NCBI GenBank assembly: GCA_951799405.1
Contig: OX637334.1
Location: 13,454,001 to 13,518,000, forward strand
From: Agapetus fuscipes
Taxonomy: Eukaryota; Arthropoda; Insecta; Trichoptera; Glossosomatidae
DNA: 64,000 bases
Direction of reading: 5' to 3'
In this document: in pieces, positions 10,801-22,800 of the stretch
Position numbering within the stretch: the first letter of the stretch is position 1
Layout of the letters: each line of letters opens with the position of its first letter
Made by a program: the position numbers and the translations under genes
The notes under the pieces: generated by a model
What the model saw: the letters and a program-made list of their open reading frames with translations, nothing else
The model's database searches: none
Told to the model about the DNA's origin: nothing

Positions 10801-13800
10801 TTTCACTCATCATCATCATCTATTTATTTTTACAGGTAAGGGGGCCGGCCTTACGACACTTCAGTTGAAGTGAGGGTTTTTGAGGAAGTTTTTCTTGTGA
10901 AGGTTGAGTAAGCTATAATCTAACAACTTTTGCCGACCTTCCCTGACACAGGGGTGACATTGGCAAAGTGAACTATTTTTACAGCATGGGTGGTCAGCCG
11001 CATACCAACCTATAAGTCAAGGAACATATACGACAAATTACATTTTATAAATCAATAAATAATAATATCTATGGACAGAAAACAAATTCCAATTTAATAA
11101 ACCCTAGCCGCCAACATTACAGATCAACCGCCATTTCTTTCTGTCCTTAGATACTTCTTTCATTTCCTCCAGAGTCATAACCTTCTTCATACAAGCTCTT
11201 CTTTTATTATGACTCTGGATATTCCATTCATTCGCAATTTCGGATATTTGGTCCATCCATACCTTTCTCGGTCTTCCTCTACCACGACATCCATCTATTC
11301 TACCAACATATACTTTTTCTTCAGTTTTTCCTCATTTATTCTCTCCATATGCCCAAACCATCTTAACAAACTTCTTTCAATCTTCACTTTCACACTTTCT
11401 CTTGCACCACATTCTTCTCTTAGAAAATCATTCCTCACCCTGTCACTCCGTTTTTTCCCAATCATACTTCTTAGAAAGTCCATTTCAACAGTATGGACCT
11501 TACTAATTTCACTTTCATTCACCGTCCAGGCTTCACTTCCATACATCAGGGTGGGTAAAAGTATGCCACTGTGTACCACCAATCGAGCATTTTTAGATAT
11601 GTTTTGATTTTTGGCGATACAAGCTGTGGCACCCAGTACACACCTGCCCTTCATTATTCTTCTTTCAAGTTCACCTGTCATTCTTCCATCTTTTTCAAAC
11701 TTACATCCCAAGTCTACAAACTCATTTACCACATCAACGTTCATTCCATTGATTCTAAATTCATAGTCCGTATTTTCTTCATTTCTTTCAAAAATCAAAA
11801 CTTTCGTCTTACTTGCATTCAACTTCTAATAATTACCTATCAGAGCTTCGTTCAATCTAGAGAGCATTGTTTGCAATTCTACTGCTGAATCAGATACAAG
11901 AACTGCATCATCCGCATACAGTAGAACACTCACTTTGCTCTCTCCTATCATTAATCCACAATCATCAAGTCTAGCATGTCGAACACACTTATCCATGACT
12001 ATGTTAAATAGCCATGGGCTCGTCACACATCCTTACCTTACACCTTTAAAAACTTCAAACCATTCACTGTACTCATCATCAATACGAACACATGCCATAC
12101 TATTTTCATAGTTAGCATGTACCGCATTCAAGAGAGCCCCATTCACTCCATATACTTTCAAAACATCCCACAACATACCTCTCTCTAATCTAATCTAAGC
12201 TGCAAAGATATATATCATTTAAGATTTATATTAAATGCATTCCCACAAGCAGACATGTATAATTTTGGGCTAACACATGCCGCATGTGGACCTACAATAT
12301 AAAAACCCAATCTCAAATGAACATAAGCCCTGCAACTCTTGCCGACCTTCCCTGAAACAGGGGTGACATTGGCAAAGTGAACCATTTTTTACAGTATGGG
12401 TGGTCAGCCTCATACCAACCTATAAGTCAAGGACAAACTTTAAAATTGTAAATTGTAATTTTTGGCTCTTCCGACTCAAAAGGTTGCCGACCCCTGGCCT
12501 AGACAAAAGTTCCAAATTAAAAAATGTACTGAATCTATATATATATATATATAAAACAAAGTCGTGTTAGTTACACTATCCATAACTCAAGAACAGCTGA
12601 ACTGATTTGGCTGAAAATTGGTAGGGAGGTAGCTTAGAATCAGGAAAAGGACAAGGGATACTTTTTATATCCTTTTTATACTTTTTTTAATACTTTTTTT
12701 CAAGAAATAACATAAAACGTGGTAGGTATAAATAAAAAAAAGCAACTGAAAGCAATCCGTTAAAAACAGTCTAGCCGTTTAGACTTTTTTCAAAAAACAA
12801 AAACAAAATGCAACTGACAGCTAAACATAATGGAGTCTGAGAATAATTGAAGTTGACCGATTTGTTTCAAGTTTCTATTGACATAATGTACCAAAAAAAT
12901 CATTAAGAAAGCCATGCCACCACCAAGGCGATCAAATATTTCCCGACGAAGCCGTAATGCAACTAGGATTCAAAACATTGCGAGTGAAAGGAGTGAAAAA
13001 GAACAATGCATTGCGCGTGAAGAGCGCCGCGTCGGTATGTGAACTGCAATAACTACTTCATGAAAATCATGCGTTGTTTAAGAGTGCTTTGGAACGCATG
13101 CCAAATGAAAACTACAAAGTCGTGATTAGAGCGGATATGATTTCAATATCTAATCTAATCTAATCTAATCTAAGTTGCAAAGATATGTTACATTGGAGAT
13201 TCACATAACATGCATTCTCGCAACCAGACACGTATAAGTTCGCGCTTGCACATGCCTCATGTGAGCCTACAACATAAAAACCAAATCTCAAATGAACATA
13301 TACCAGGCTGCAACTCTTGCCGTCCTTCTCTGAAACAGGGGTGACATTGGCAAAGTGAACCATTTTTACAGCATAGGTAGTCAGCCGCATACCAACCTAT
13401 AAGTCAAGAAACATACAGGACAAATCACATTTTTTTAAATCAATAAATACTAATATATACTTAAGAACATCAAAAAACTAAAACATAAAACAAATTTCAC
13501 TTTAATAAACCCTAGCCTCCAACATTATCAACCGCCATTTCTTTTTGTCCTTACATACTTCTTTCATTTTCTCCAGAGTCATAACCTTCTTCAGACAGGC
13601 TCTTCTTTTATTATGACTCTGGATATTCCATTCATTCGCAATTTCAGATATTTGGTCCATCCATACCTTCTCAGTCTTCCTCTACCACGACATCCATCTA
13701 TTCTACCAACATATACTTTCTTCGTCAGTCTTTCCTCATTCATTCTCTCCATATGCTCAAACTATCTTAACAAACTTCTTTTAATCTTCACTTTCACACT

Positions 13801-16800
13801 TTCTCTTGCACCACATTCTTCCTTACAAAATCATTCCTCACCCTGTCACTCCGTGTTTTTCACATCATACTTCTTAGATAGTCCATTTCAACAGTATGGA
13901 CCATCAAAATGAAAAATCCATTGAATGGTCATTTTTTTTTTTTTAAGGGAACCTTTTGCTGGAGACTCCCCAATTCCTGAAAGGCTTGGGGGTCTATATC
14001 CCCCAAGAAGGGTGCCACAGAGGTGTTGCTACAAGCCTGGTAGTCGTCGCTACAAAGCGCAAATTCTCAAGCAAGATCCATTTTTTTTTACAGGCTTGAT
14101 GAACCCTATATATATATGAGGATTATTTATTCGGCGAGCGCTATTTTTGTTATTTACCTCATGAGCCCTCTGAGAGAGTGGTCGTCGCTGTAGAAAGCGT
14201 AAATTCTCAAGCAAGACCCAGTTGCTGCAAGGCTGGATGGACCTTTGGTGACTGGTCTTTGGTAAATAAATATGAATTTTAAAATCCAGCTTAGAGCATA
14301 TTTGAAAATATAAATGGTATATATTTTTGTGCTCCACCGGGATTTGAACCCACAACCTTCCATTCACGAGTCCAATGTGTTAACCACTGGACTACGGACT
14401 ACGGACCGGAAATATAAAAGTGAATAAAAGCATATATTCGCATTCCCTATTCATGAACGTCATCCTCCTGTTGTGCATTTGGCGGTGCATCTGGAGAATG
14501 GTCAAAGAGTATATTTCACGGCTTCCAATGTTGTTCAACGTGCTGAAACACCTCCAGCGACAACATTGACCAGTTTCTTTACGATCTGCCAAAGCGATCC
14601 GTTTGCACAAACTTTGCTTTACTCGGAGATGCCACGTTATTTTTTTTTACTTTTTTTTTTTTTATTTCATAAACAATTTTTACAAGAAATATTAAATCTT
14701 AAAAATTAAACATTTTTGTCCCGATAAACCAAAAATTTTCAGTTTGTCATCGGGTGCAACAATCAAATTAAAAAATAAAAGTCTTAGTATTTAGTGCTAG
14801 TATGAAATAAAAAGTAAATTAAAGTTAAAATTAGGAGACAAGAGTAGAGTAAAAACACAAATATAGTTAAGGTAATTAATATAAGAAAGTTCTTTCTCCC
14901 AGCCAAATCTTCAAAGATATTATAATTTTATTAATGTTTGTAGATTCCTTTTTAAAGTCCTTTGGCAACAAATTAAATATTTTTGGCACAAGGTAATCCA
15001 ACGTTCTTTGTCCATATTTGTTTTTAATTCTTGGCACAACTAGTCCTTCATTAGATGTAAATCTTGTTTGGTACACATGCTCTAGTTTATTTTTATATTT
15101 ATCATTAAACAATTGTTGACATATAATTATGTTCCATAGTATACCCTTAATAGGCAAGACATTTAATGATTGGAATAAAAATGGTATATTCTGCCTTTGG
15201 TTATACACATTTATGGGAGCAATTAATTTTAAGAGAGCATTTTGAACATTTTGTACATTTTTAATATTGGTGGCGCAAGAATGTCCCCATGCAGTGAGGC
15301 CGTATCTTATAATGGACTCAGCAAGCGATAAATATACCAATCTTAATGTAGGGAGCGGCAATATAAACTTTAACTTATATAATTGTCCAACAACAGATCT
15401 CAGTCGTTTGCACGTTTTTGAAGTATGTGTGTCCCACTTGAAGAAGCAGTCAATTGTTACTCCTAGATAAGTATAATCGCTTACAATGTCAATATTTTCA
15501 CATAAACACGTTCTACAATTATTGGTGACATGAAGGCATTCATAATTATGGGCTTTTATGGTTGGCACAGTACTAATTCTAGCATGAGGGGATCTAATAT
15601 GCATAATTTTAGTTTTTTTTTAATTAATTAAAAGACCTGCATCATGACACCAATTCTGCAGTTTATCAAAATCATTTTGTAACATTGTGTTACATTCATC
15701 TAAGTTCTCACTAGATATGACAAGTGCAGTATCATCCGCATATACATAATATTTTACATTTGAGAAAATATATTTAATAAAAGATACATAAATTATATAT
15801 AATATAGGGCCTAAAACAGATCCTTGCGGGACCCCAGCACTGATGTTCTTAATATCACTTTTAGATCCATCAATATTAACAGTCATGGTTCTGTTAGAGA
15901 GGTAATTTTCAAAGAGATGTAAAACTGGGCCTCTAATCCCTATGACATCTAAGTCTCTAAGCAATTTTAAGTGATCAATTGTATCAAAAGCCTTGGAGAA
16001 GTCAATGAATAATACTAATACATGTTTTTTATTGTTTAATTCGTTATTAATATGATTGGAAAAACTTTGAAGTAGAATTTCTGTACTCCTACCCTTCTGA
16101 AATCCATATTGATTGGTATCCAGAATTTCAAATTTGTTAAGATATTGAGTCAACTTTGAGAAAATGTATTTTTCATTATACTTGGAATGCTTCATTGAGG
16201 AATTTTCTAAGACGCAAGCAAGGCGATGCGGTTCTTAGTTATCCACATGTGCGTTTTACTGATGCTCTTGGTCGTATATATACAGTTCATCGAAAGAACG
16301 ATGAATGTTTCTATTTGCGGTTGTTGCTGGTAAACGTGCGTGGGCCAACGTCATTTGATTCACTTCGGACTGTTAATGCTACCGTATTCCCAACATATCC
16401 CAATATCGGTTCTGCTGAACTTGGTTTTTCTGGTCACAATGTTTATCGTAAAGACCGATCCACTTTTACGAGTGACAAGACTCGTGGTGGGGGCGTGATG
16501 ATTGCAGTATCAAAAAGACTTAACTCTAAATTGATCCCTTGCATAACTAAATCGGTAGAACAAATATTTGTACTTATTTACACGCGACCACTTTCTACAA
16601 TATTTGGCTGCGTTTATTTCCCACCTAATTCCAGTATTAATATATTCACTGATTTTACTTTTGAGGTGGAGCAGATCAAGTTAAATTCCCTAGTTCGAAT
16701 TTCATCATTACTGGTGATTTTAATCTACCAAATATAATTTGGAATACCACTGATCCTTCGTCATGCCATCCTTTTTGTACCAACTTTTCAGCCATTGACA

Positions 16801-19800
16801 CCGTGTTACTCAATCACTGTAGTTATCTTAACTTTTTCCAGCATAATTTGATCAAAAATAAAAATAACCGCACACTTGATTTGGTATTGTCCACCGTTGA
16901 AGACCTTAATGTACATGAATCTTTGGAAGTCCTAGTGCCTGTAGACAGCTACCACCCTCCTCTACATATCTCTTTCCCTTCTTGTGCTGAACCTTATCTC
17001 CCTTTTCATTATGATACACCTAATTTTTATAAAGCAGACTATGTGAGCATGAATTTATTTTTCAGTCAAACGGACTGGTCATTTCTTGAAAGATGTAGCG
17101 GCAATATAGACGCTGTCATTAACAAATTTTACGTTATTCTCAATGAAGCAATTCATAAATATGTTCCTTCTTCTACACGACAAGATTATGCTTCTCGTTA
17201 TCCTAGTTGGTTTAGCTCAGATCTAATTAATTTAATCCGTAATAAAAAAAATGCGCATCTTAATTACAAGTCATCTAACTCTCCTGACGATTACATAAAT
17301 TTCAGAAATATCCGAAGAGATTGTAAATCTTTATCTAAACTATGTTTTAAAAACTATATTTCAAATATTGAATTATCCATTAACTGTAACATAAAGAAAT
17401 TCTGGTCTTTCACCAACTCATTAAGGAAAAATACTCATACTATTCCTCATATTGTCTACTATAATAAACAATCAGCTTACAACCCTCAGGATATCACTAA
17501 TTTGTTTGCATCCTTCTTTAAATCTGTGTATGTTGAGGACCCTGACCGTAGCCCATTTGAATTCTCTTCTTATATAAATCTTCAGTTATCCACCATTGTC
17601 TTCGGCGTGTCTGATGTTACTACTCAACTTGATTTATTGAAACCAATTATTAATCCCGGTCCGGATAATGTTCCTGCAATAATGCTTCAACATTGTGCTT
17701 CAAGCTTAGTTCTACCTCTATGTCATATATTCAATGCCTCTATTTCATCAGGTTATGTTCCTTCTATCTGGAAACAGGCATATATTTCACCAATATTTAA
17801 ATCTGGAAATAAATGCGATGTCTCTAATTATCGTCCAATAAGTGTTTTATCAGCTATACCTAAACTTTTAGAAAAATTAATTCTCTCCAAAATCGGTCTT
17901 TTAATCACTAGATCTTTGTCATCCCAGCAACATGGTTTCATTCCTAATAGATCCACACTATCTAATTTGATGATATATGAAAATTACATTTCAAAGGCTC
18001 TTTCTAAACGCCAGCAAGTAGATGTGATATACACAGATTTTTCAAAAGCCTTTGATAAAGTATGTCATAGAATCCTATTTTCGAAGTTACATGGTCTGGG
18101 TATGATGGGTAACTTGTTGTCTTGGATACAGAGTTATCTCACTGATCGGTCCCTGACCGTCAAAATTAATAATTATAAGTCGTCAATCTTTCAACCACTA
18201 AGTGGTGTTCCTCAAGGTTCTCACCTGGGCCCATTACTTTTTCTCCTATTCGTTGATGATATTGTTCAAATTTTTAATAATTGTGAAGTCCTTTTATTTG
18301 CTGATGACTTAAAGATTTTTAATACCGTTAATAGTGACCATGACTGTTTAAAGATTCAGGACTCGCTTAACCATTTGTCAATTTGGTGTAATATCAATAA
18401 GTTACCTCTGAATATCTCAAAATGCAAATTAATGAGGTTTTACCGTCTTGCTAATCCTGTTACCTTCTCGTATTTAATTAATAACACTATAGGTACTCGA
18501 TACAGTTTCGGAAATTACTGACTTGGGTATTATCTTTGACCGGAAACTGACTTTTATTCCGCACATTAATATGATATGTTCAAAGAGTATGAAAATGTTG
18601 GGATTCATTTCTCGTGTAACTAGAGATTTTACCAACATTTTTACTATCAAACTCTTGTATACTTCTTTAGTGCGCAGCATTTTGGAGTACTGCTCTCCAG
18701 TATGGACTCCCTACTTTTCAGTTCATATAGATCGCATCGAAAGAATACACATAAAGTTTTTAAAATTAATTAATTTTAAGCTCCATATTCCTTTGTCCGC
18801 CTTTGATCACTCTTTTCTAAACTCTTTGTTGAACCTTTGTGATCTCTCGGAAAGGCGGGATATAATTGATTTATTGACTCTTTTCAAAATCATCCACTCT
18901 TTAATTGATTCTCCAGTTCTGTTAGACCAGATAATTTTTTTTATACCAAATATTCAAACTAGACAAAGATATCTCTACCACCCTGTAGTTGCATCGACCA
19001 CGCATTATCATAATTGCTCCATAAATCGAATCCAACGCTTGGGCAATACCTATCTAAGTGTCGGTCAACATTGCAATAATATTAATATGTACAAGTTGGC
19101 ACTTAATAAATATTTTATTAAATATTTTATTAATGATATTTGATGGTTTTTGCAGTTTTAATTTTAATATGTTTTTGCTTTGCTTCTAACCTTCTGTTTA
19201 TATACATACTGGTTTATTTTTTCTTTTCTTTTCTTGGTTATTTTTTTTGTTTTTTACTGCAATGTTTCATATATATACATTTTTTTGTATTTTATTGTTT
19301 TTTATTGTTTTTCATATTATTTTTTTTCTTGTATTTTATTGTTTTATTTTATTTTTTCGCAGTTTTGTATAAACTCACTTAACATGTACTTTTTGTAAAA
19401 GGCTTATGCCGTAAATAAATAAATAAACATATCGTGCTGCATGTGCATACCCATTGGGAGACGACAATCGTTGAAGCAATTATTTCTGCATATCCAAGTC
19501 AGATACGCACATTATTTGCTATCATCATTTCGACATGGTTTCCATCGAACCCATCTAACCTGTGGCACAAAGACAAGGAAAATATGTCGGAAGACATTTT
19601 ACATCAAATTCGTTTCAGTTCAAGAAATTCCGACCTTCAAATGGATGAGGAGATACATAATCAGGCTTTGATCTTGACCAAAGACATGTGTTACCTCATG
19701 TGCGGTAATTTATTAGTCAGATTAGGAATGAAAGCGCTAAATCGTGAAATAAATGACGCATTTAATCGAGAATTTGAACGGGAAAGAGAATATGATCACC

Positions 19801-22800
19801 GGAAATTATATTTATTAGTTCAAACAAATGTACCCCTGTCAAATCAACAACAAAAGGAAGTTTATGATACATTGATGATGAAAATGGTGGTTTATATTTC
19901 CTGGATGCCCCTGGTGGAACTGGTAAGACATTCCTCATGTCAGTAATTTTAGCCACTGTTCGTGCGAGATCCAGTATTGCGGTTACAGTTGCTTCCTCTG
20001 GAATAGCAGCCACATTGTTAAAAGGATGCCGATTCAGCATTAAAATTGCCGTTAAATCTTCAAACTATTGAAGAACCAACATGTCTAATCTAAGCTGCAA
20101 CGATATATATCATTTAAGATTTATATTAAGTGCATTCCCACAAGCAGATATGTATAATTTTGCGCCGTTTGAGTTTAAACGACTTCAATTTCCGATCTGT
20201 CTTGCATTCGCCATGACCATCAACAAATCACAAGGCCAATCCTTAAAAGTTTGTGGTCTGAATCTAGAAAATCCGTGTTTTTCCCATGGTCAATTATATG
20301 TGGCATGTTCACGGGTCGGAAGACCATCTGCATTATTTGTTCTTGCACCTGATGATAAAACGTATATTGTCGTGTATCACAAAGTGCTTCACTAAGAGTG
20401 GAACCCATGCATTAAAATATGTACATGGCCAATAAAAAATCATTAAAATAATTCCTTTTTCATTTTATATTCTACAATCTATAATAATCTATAATCTAAG
20501 TTGCAAGGATATATTCATTTAAAGCTCTCAGATGTATGCCCACAAACCAACACGTGTAGTTCGCGCTTACAAATGCTGAATGCGTACTTACAAATAAAAT
20601 TCAAACCTCAAATGAACATAAGCCCCACAACTTTTGCCGACCTTCCCTGAAACAGGGGTGACATTGGCAAAGTGAACCATTTTTTACAGTATGGGTGGTC
20701 AGCCTCATACCAACCTATAAGTCAAGGAATACGAGAAATAAATAACATTTAAGTATAAAAAAAAACAACAAAACCTTAAAAAGATATCTATACAAAAAAA
20801 GTAAAAAAATTCTTATGCAAAAAATGTAGCAAATTAATACACTAACATTAGAAATCTACATTGCAGATTAGCCGTCACTTCTTCCTGTTCTTGCATACTT
20901 CTTTTATTTCATTCAGAGTCATGACCTTTTTCATACAAATCCTCCTTTTATTATGACTCTGGATATCCCATTTATTCGCTATTTCAGTGATTTGATCCTT
21001 CCATACTTTTCTCGGTCTTCCTCTACCACGACATCCATCTATTCTAGCAACATATACTTTCTTCATCAATCATTCATCACTCATTCTCTCCATGTGCCCG
21101 AACCATCTTAACATACTTCTTTTAATCTTCACTTTCACACTTTCCCTTACACCACACTCTTATCTTACAAAATCATTCCTCACCCTGTCACTTCGTTTTT
21201 TCCTAATCATACTTCTTAGATAGTCCAATCATACTTCTTATATATTAATTATCCAAATAAAAAATTGACCTAGATGAAATCAAAAGTCTGCTCATTTATT
21301 GCCTCAAAGGCGGAAAAAAGTTCGCCGGGTCAGCTAGTCCGTTCATAAAAGTAAGTATTCCAAGTTGAATTTTAGAAATGTAAGAAAGCTTTTATATCCC
21401 GCACTTATAAAAAATACAATAAACGAAAGTTAGTAGGTCACAACTAGAAGACCATATTTAAATACTAGGGGCTACGCCCCTGGCTGCTACGCAGCCCAAC
21501 CCCTTAACATTTGGAGAATGTGTATATTGCGCATAGTTTACTCACGTTAAAATTCGTAATATTAAAAAAACATGTAAAATAAAAGATGCAGTTTTTGTAA
21601 AAGAAAATATAAATTTTGTAGGCTTTGATAAAATGAAATATACGGAAGCTTACCATTCAAAAATTAAAAGACACAGGGATTATCCCGCATTGTAAACGGT
21701 TGTACATACTGTTATAGATACATCGATAGTGTATGCAAATCTTGATTTAATATCAATCTTTCTATATTTTCATTTGCCCACCCTATGATCTGTCATTCAT
21801 CGGGATTATCATGCACCGTAAATCGTTATAGATATTATCAGAATAAGTTAATCGACACTGTTAGAAAATATCGATTCGATATAGGAAGGCACATCGATGT
21901 ATGAATGCCATTAAAAATATATCGGAGATCTGATAGATTGGTATGAAACTGAATTCCATGCTGTATACACCTAGTTCACTTTTGCCAATGCCACCCTGGC
22001 TTCCGGGAAGGGCGTAGGGCGGTTCGTGTGAGGTTTGTTTTTTGTGCACATGCAGCAAGTGTAAACACGATCGTGCTTGCTTGTAGGAATGCATGTAATA
22101 TGAATCTTAAATGTACAATACCTTTGCAACTTTCGTTGAATCATATGTTGGCATGAGGTAGTATATCTCTCAAAAAGCTTGCACGTATTTGAAAATATTT
22201 GATGAGAAAAAATAATTAAAATAATTTTAAAATATTTATTAGAGAACGCAAAATAGATTGATGAATTACATTCCTTTCAAATTTATTAAAAAAAAGGGTC
22301 AAAGAAAAAAAAAAAAAAAAAACAAACAAAAACAAACATTTCATCTCCAGGCCCGAACCCGGGTCCTTCTGCATCAAAGACGTGGACGCTACCGCTAGCC
22401 CACGCCGGCCTTGCGGAATAGTGAGAAAATTGTTTTACATATTCACAACGTTTTTCCAGGCATTTCCTTGACTTATAGGTTAGTATGCGGCTGACCACCC
22501 ATACTGTAAAAAATGGTTCACTTTGCAAATTTCACCTATTTTTGAGGGAAGTTTGGCAAGAGTTGCAGGGCGAATGTTAATTTGATATAAGGTTATTATG
22601 TTCTAAGTTCTAAGTCATCATGGGGCATGTGTAAATGCGAACTTATACCTGTCTACTTGTGGAAATGCATTTAATATGAATGTCAAATGTAATGTATTGT
22701 GCAACATAGATAATAGATTATATAGGTATTAGGTAGTAGGTATATCTCTCAAAAAGCTTGTACGTATTTGAAAATATTTGATGAGAAAAAATAATTAAAA

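Larger units (their letters stand above)
14641..16174 (-). mobile_element. 5'-truncated LINE J1 (Jockey/CR1-like), nested in Helitron 2
   Basis: The poly-A tail (T run at 14641-14663) is on the left. The minus-strand RT covers 16174 to about 14880. Comparison with the uninterrupted Helitron 1 shows the insertion falls within CCACGTTATTATACTTGG, with a short ambiguous duplication. The 5' part including endonuclease is lost. Confidence 0.85.
16400..19425 (+). mobile_element. LINE J2 nested in Helitron 2, (TAAA)n tail
   Basis: Flanked by an 8-bp target duplication AACATATC (16392-16399 and 19426-19433). Removing it restores the Helitron reading through TVFPTY into [11 protein letters not shown]. 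It ends in GTAAATAAATAAATAA. It contains a partial endonuclease, a complete RT region and a thumb with frameshifts. 19144-19400 is T-rich 3' UTR. Confidence 0.92.
14440..20395 (+). pseudogene. Helitron 2 protein, middle and helicase, split by insertions
   Basis: Coding pieces are collinear with Helitron 1. 14440-14640 has [20 protein letters not shown] and [15 protein letters not shown]. 16175-16399 has [19 protein letters not shown] to [10 protein letters not shown]. 19426-20083 has [32 protein letters not shown] and a Walker A (DAPGGTGK) split by a one-base shift near 19880. 20164-20395 has [29 protein letters not shown] and ends at VYHKVLH stop. Roughly 430 bases of helicase are missing at 20083/20164, where an RTE tail piece sits. 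It is non-functional. Confidence 0.88.
12534..21337 (+). mobile_element. Helitron 2, both termini present, heavily nested
   Basis: The 5' terminus TCTATATATATATATATA at 12534 is preceded by A. The 3' terminus is a short hairpin (GGCGGAA...TTCGCC, 21309-21326) followed by GGGTCAGCTAG at 21337 and then T. TC start, CTAG end, subterminal hairpin and insertion between A and T fit a complete Helitron of 8.8 kb including insertions. The protein is scattered over 12914-13042, 14440-14640, 16175-16399, 19426-20083 and 20164-20395. Nested are RTE-A1 (13150-13905, 20084-20163, 20465-21240), a dimeric SINE (13932-14405) and two LINEs (14641-16174, 16400-19425). Confidence 0.9.

Noticed and set aside
19140..19398. 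ORFs rich in Phe, Leu and Tyr resembling membrane proteins
   Set aside because: T-rich 3' UTR of LINE J2.
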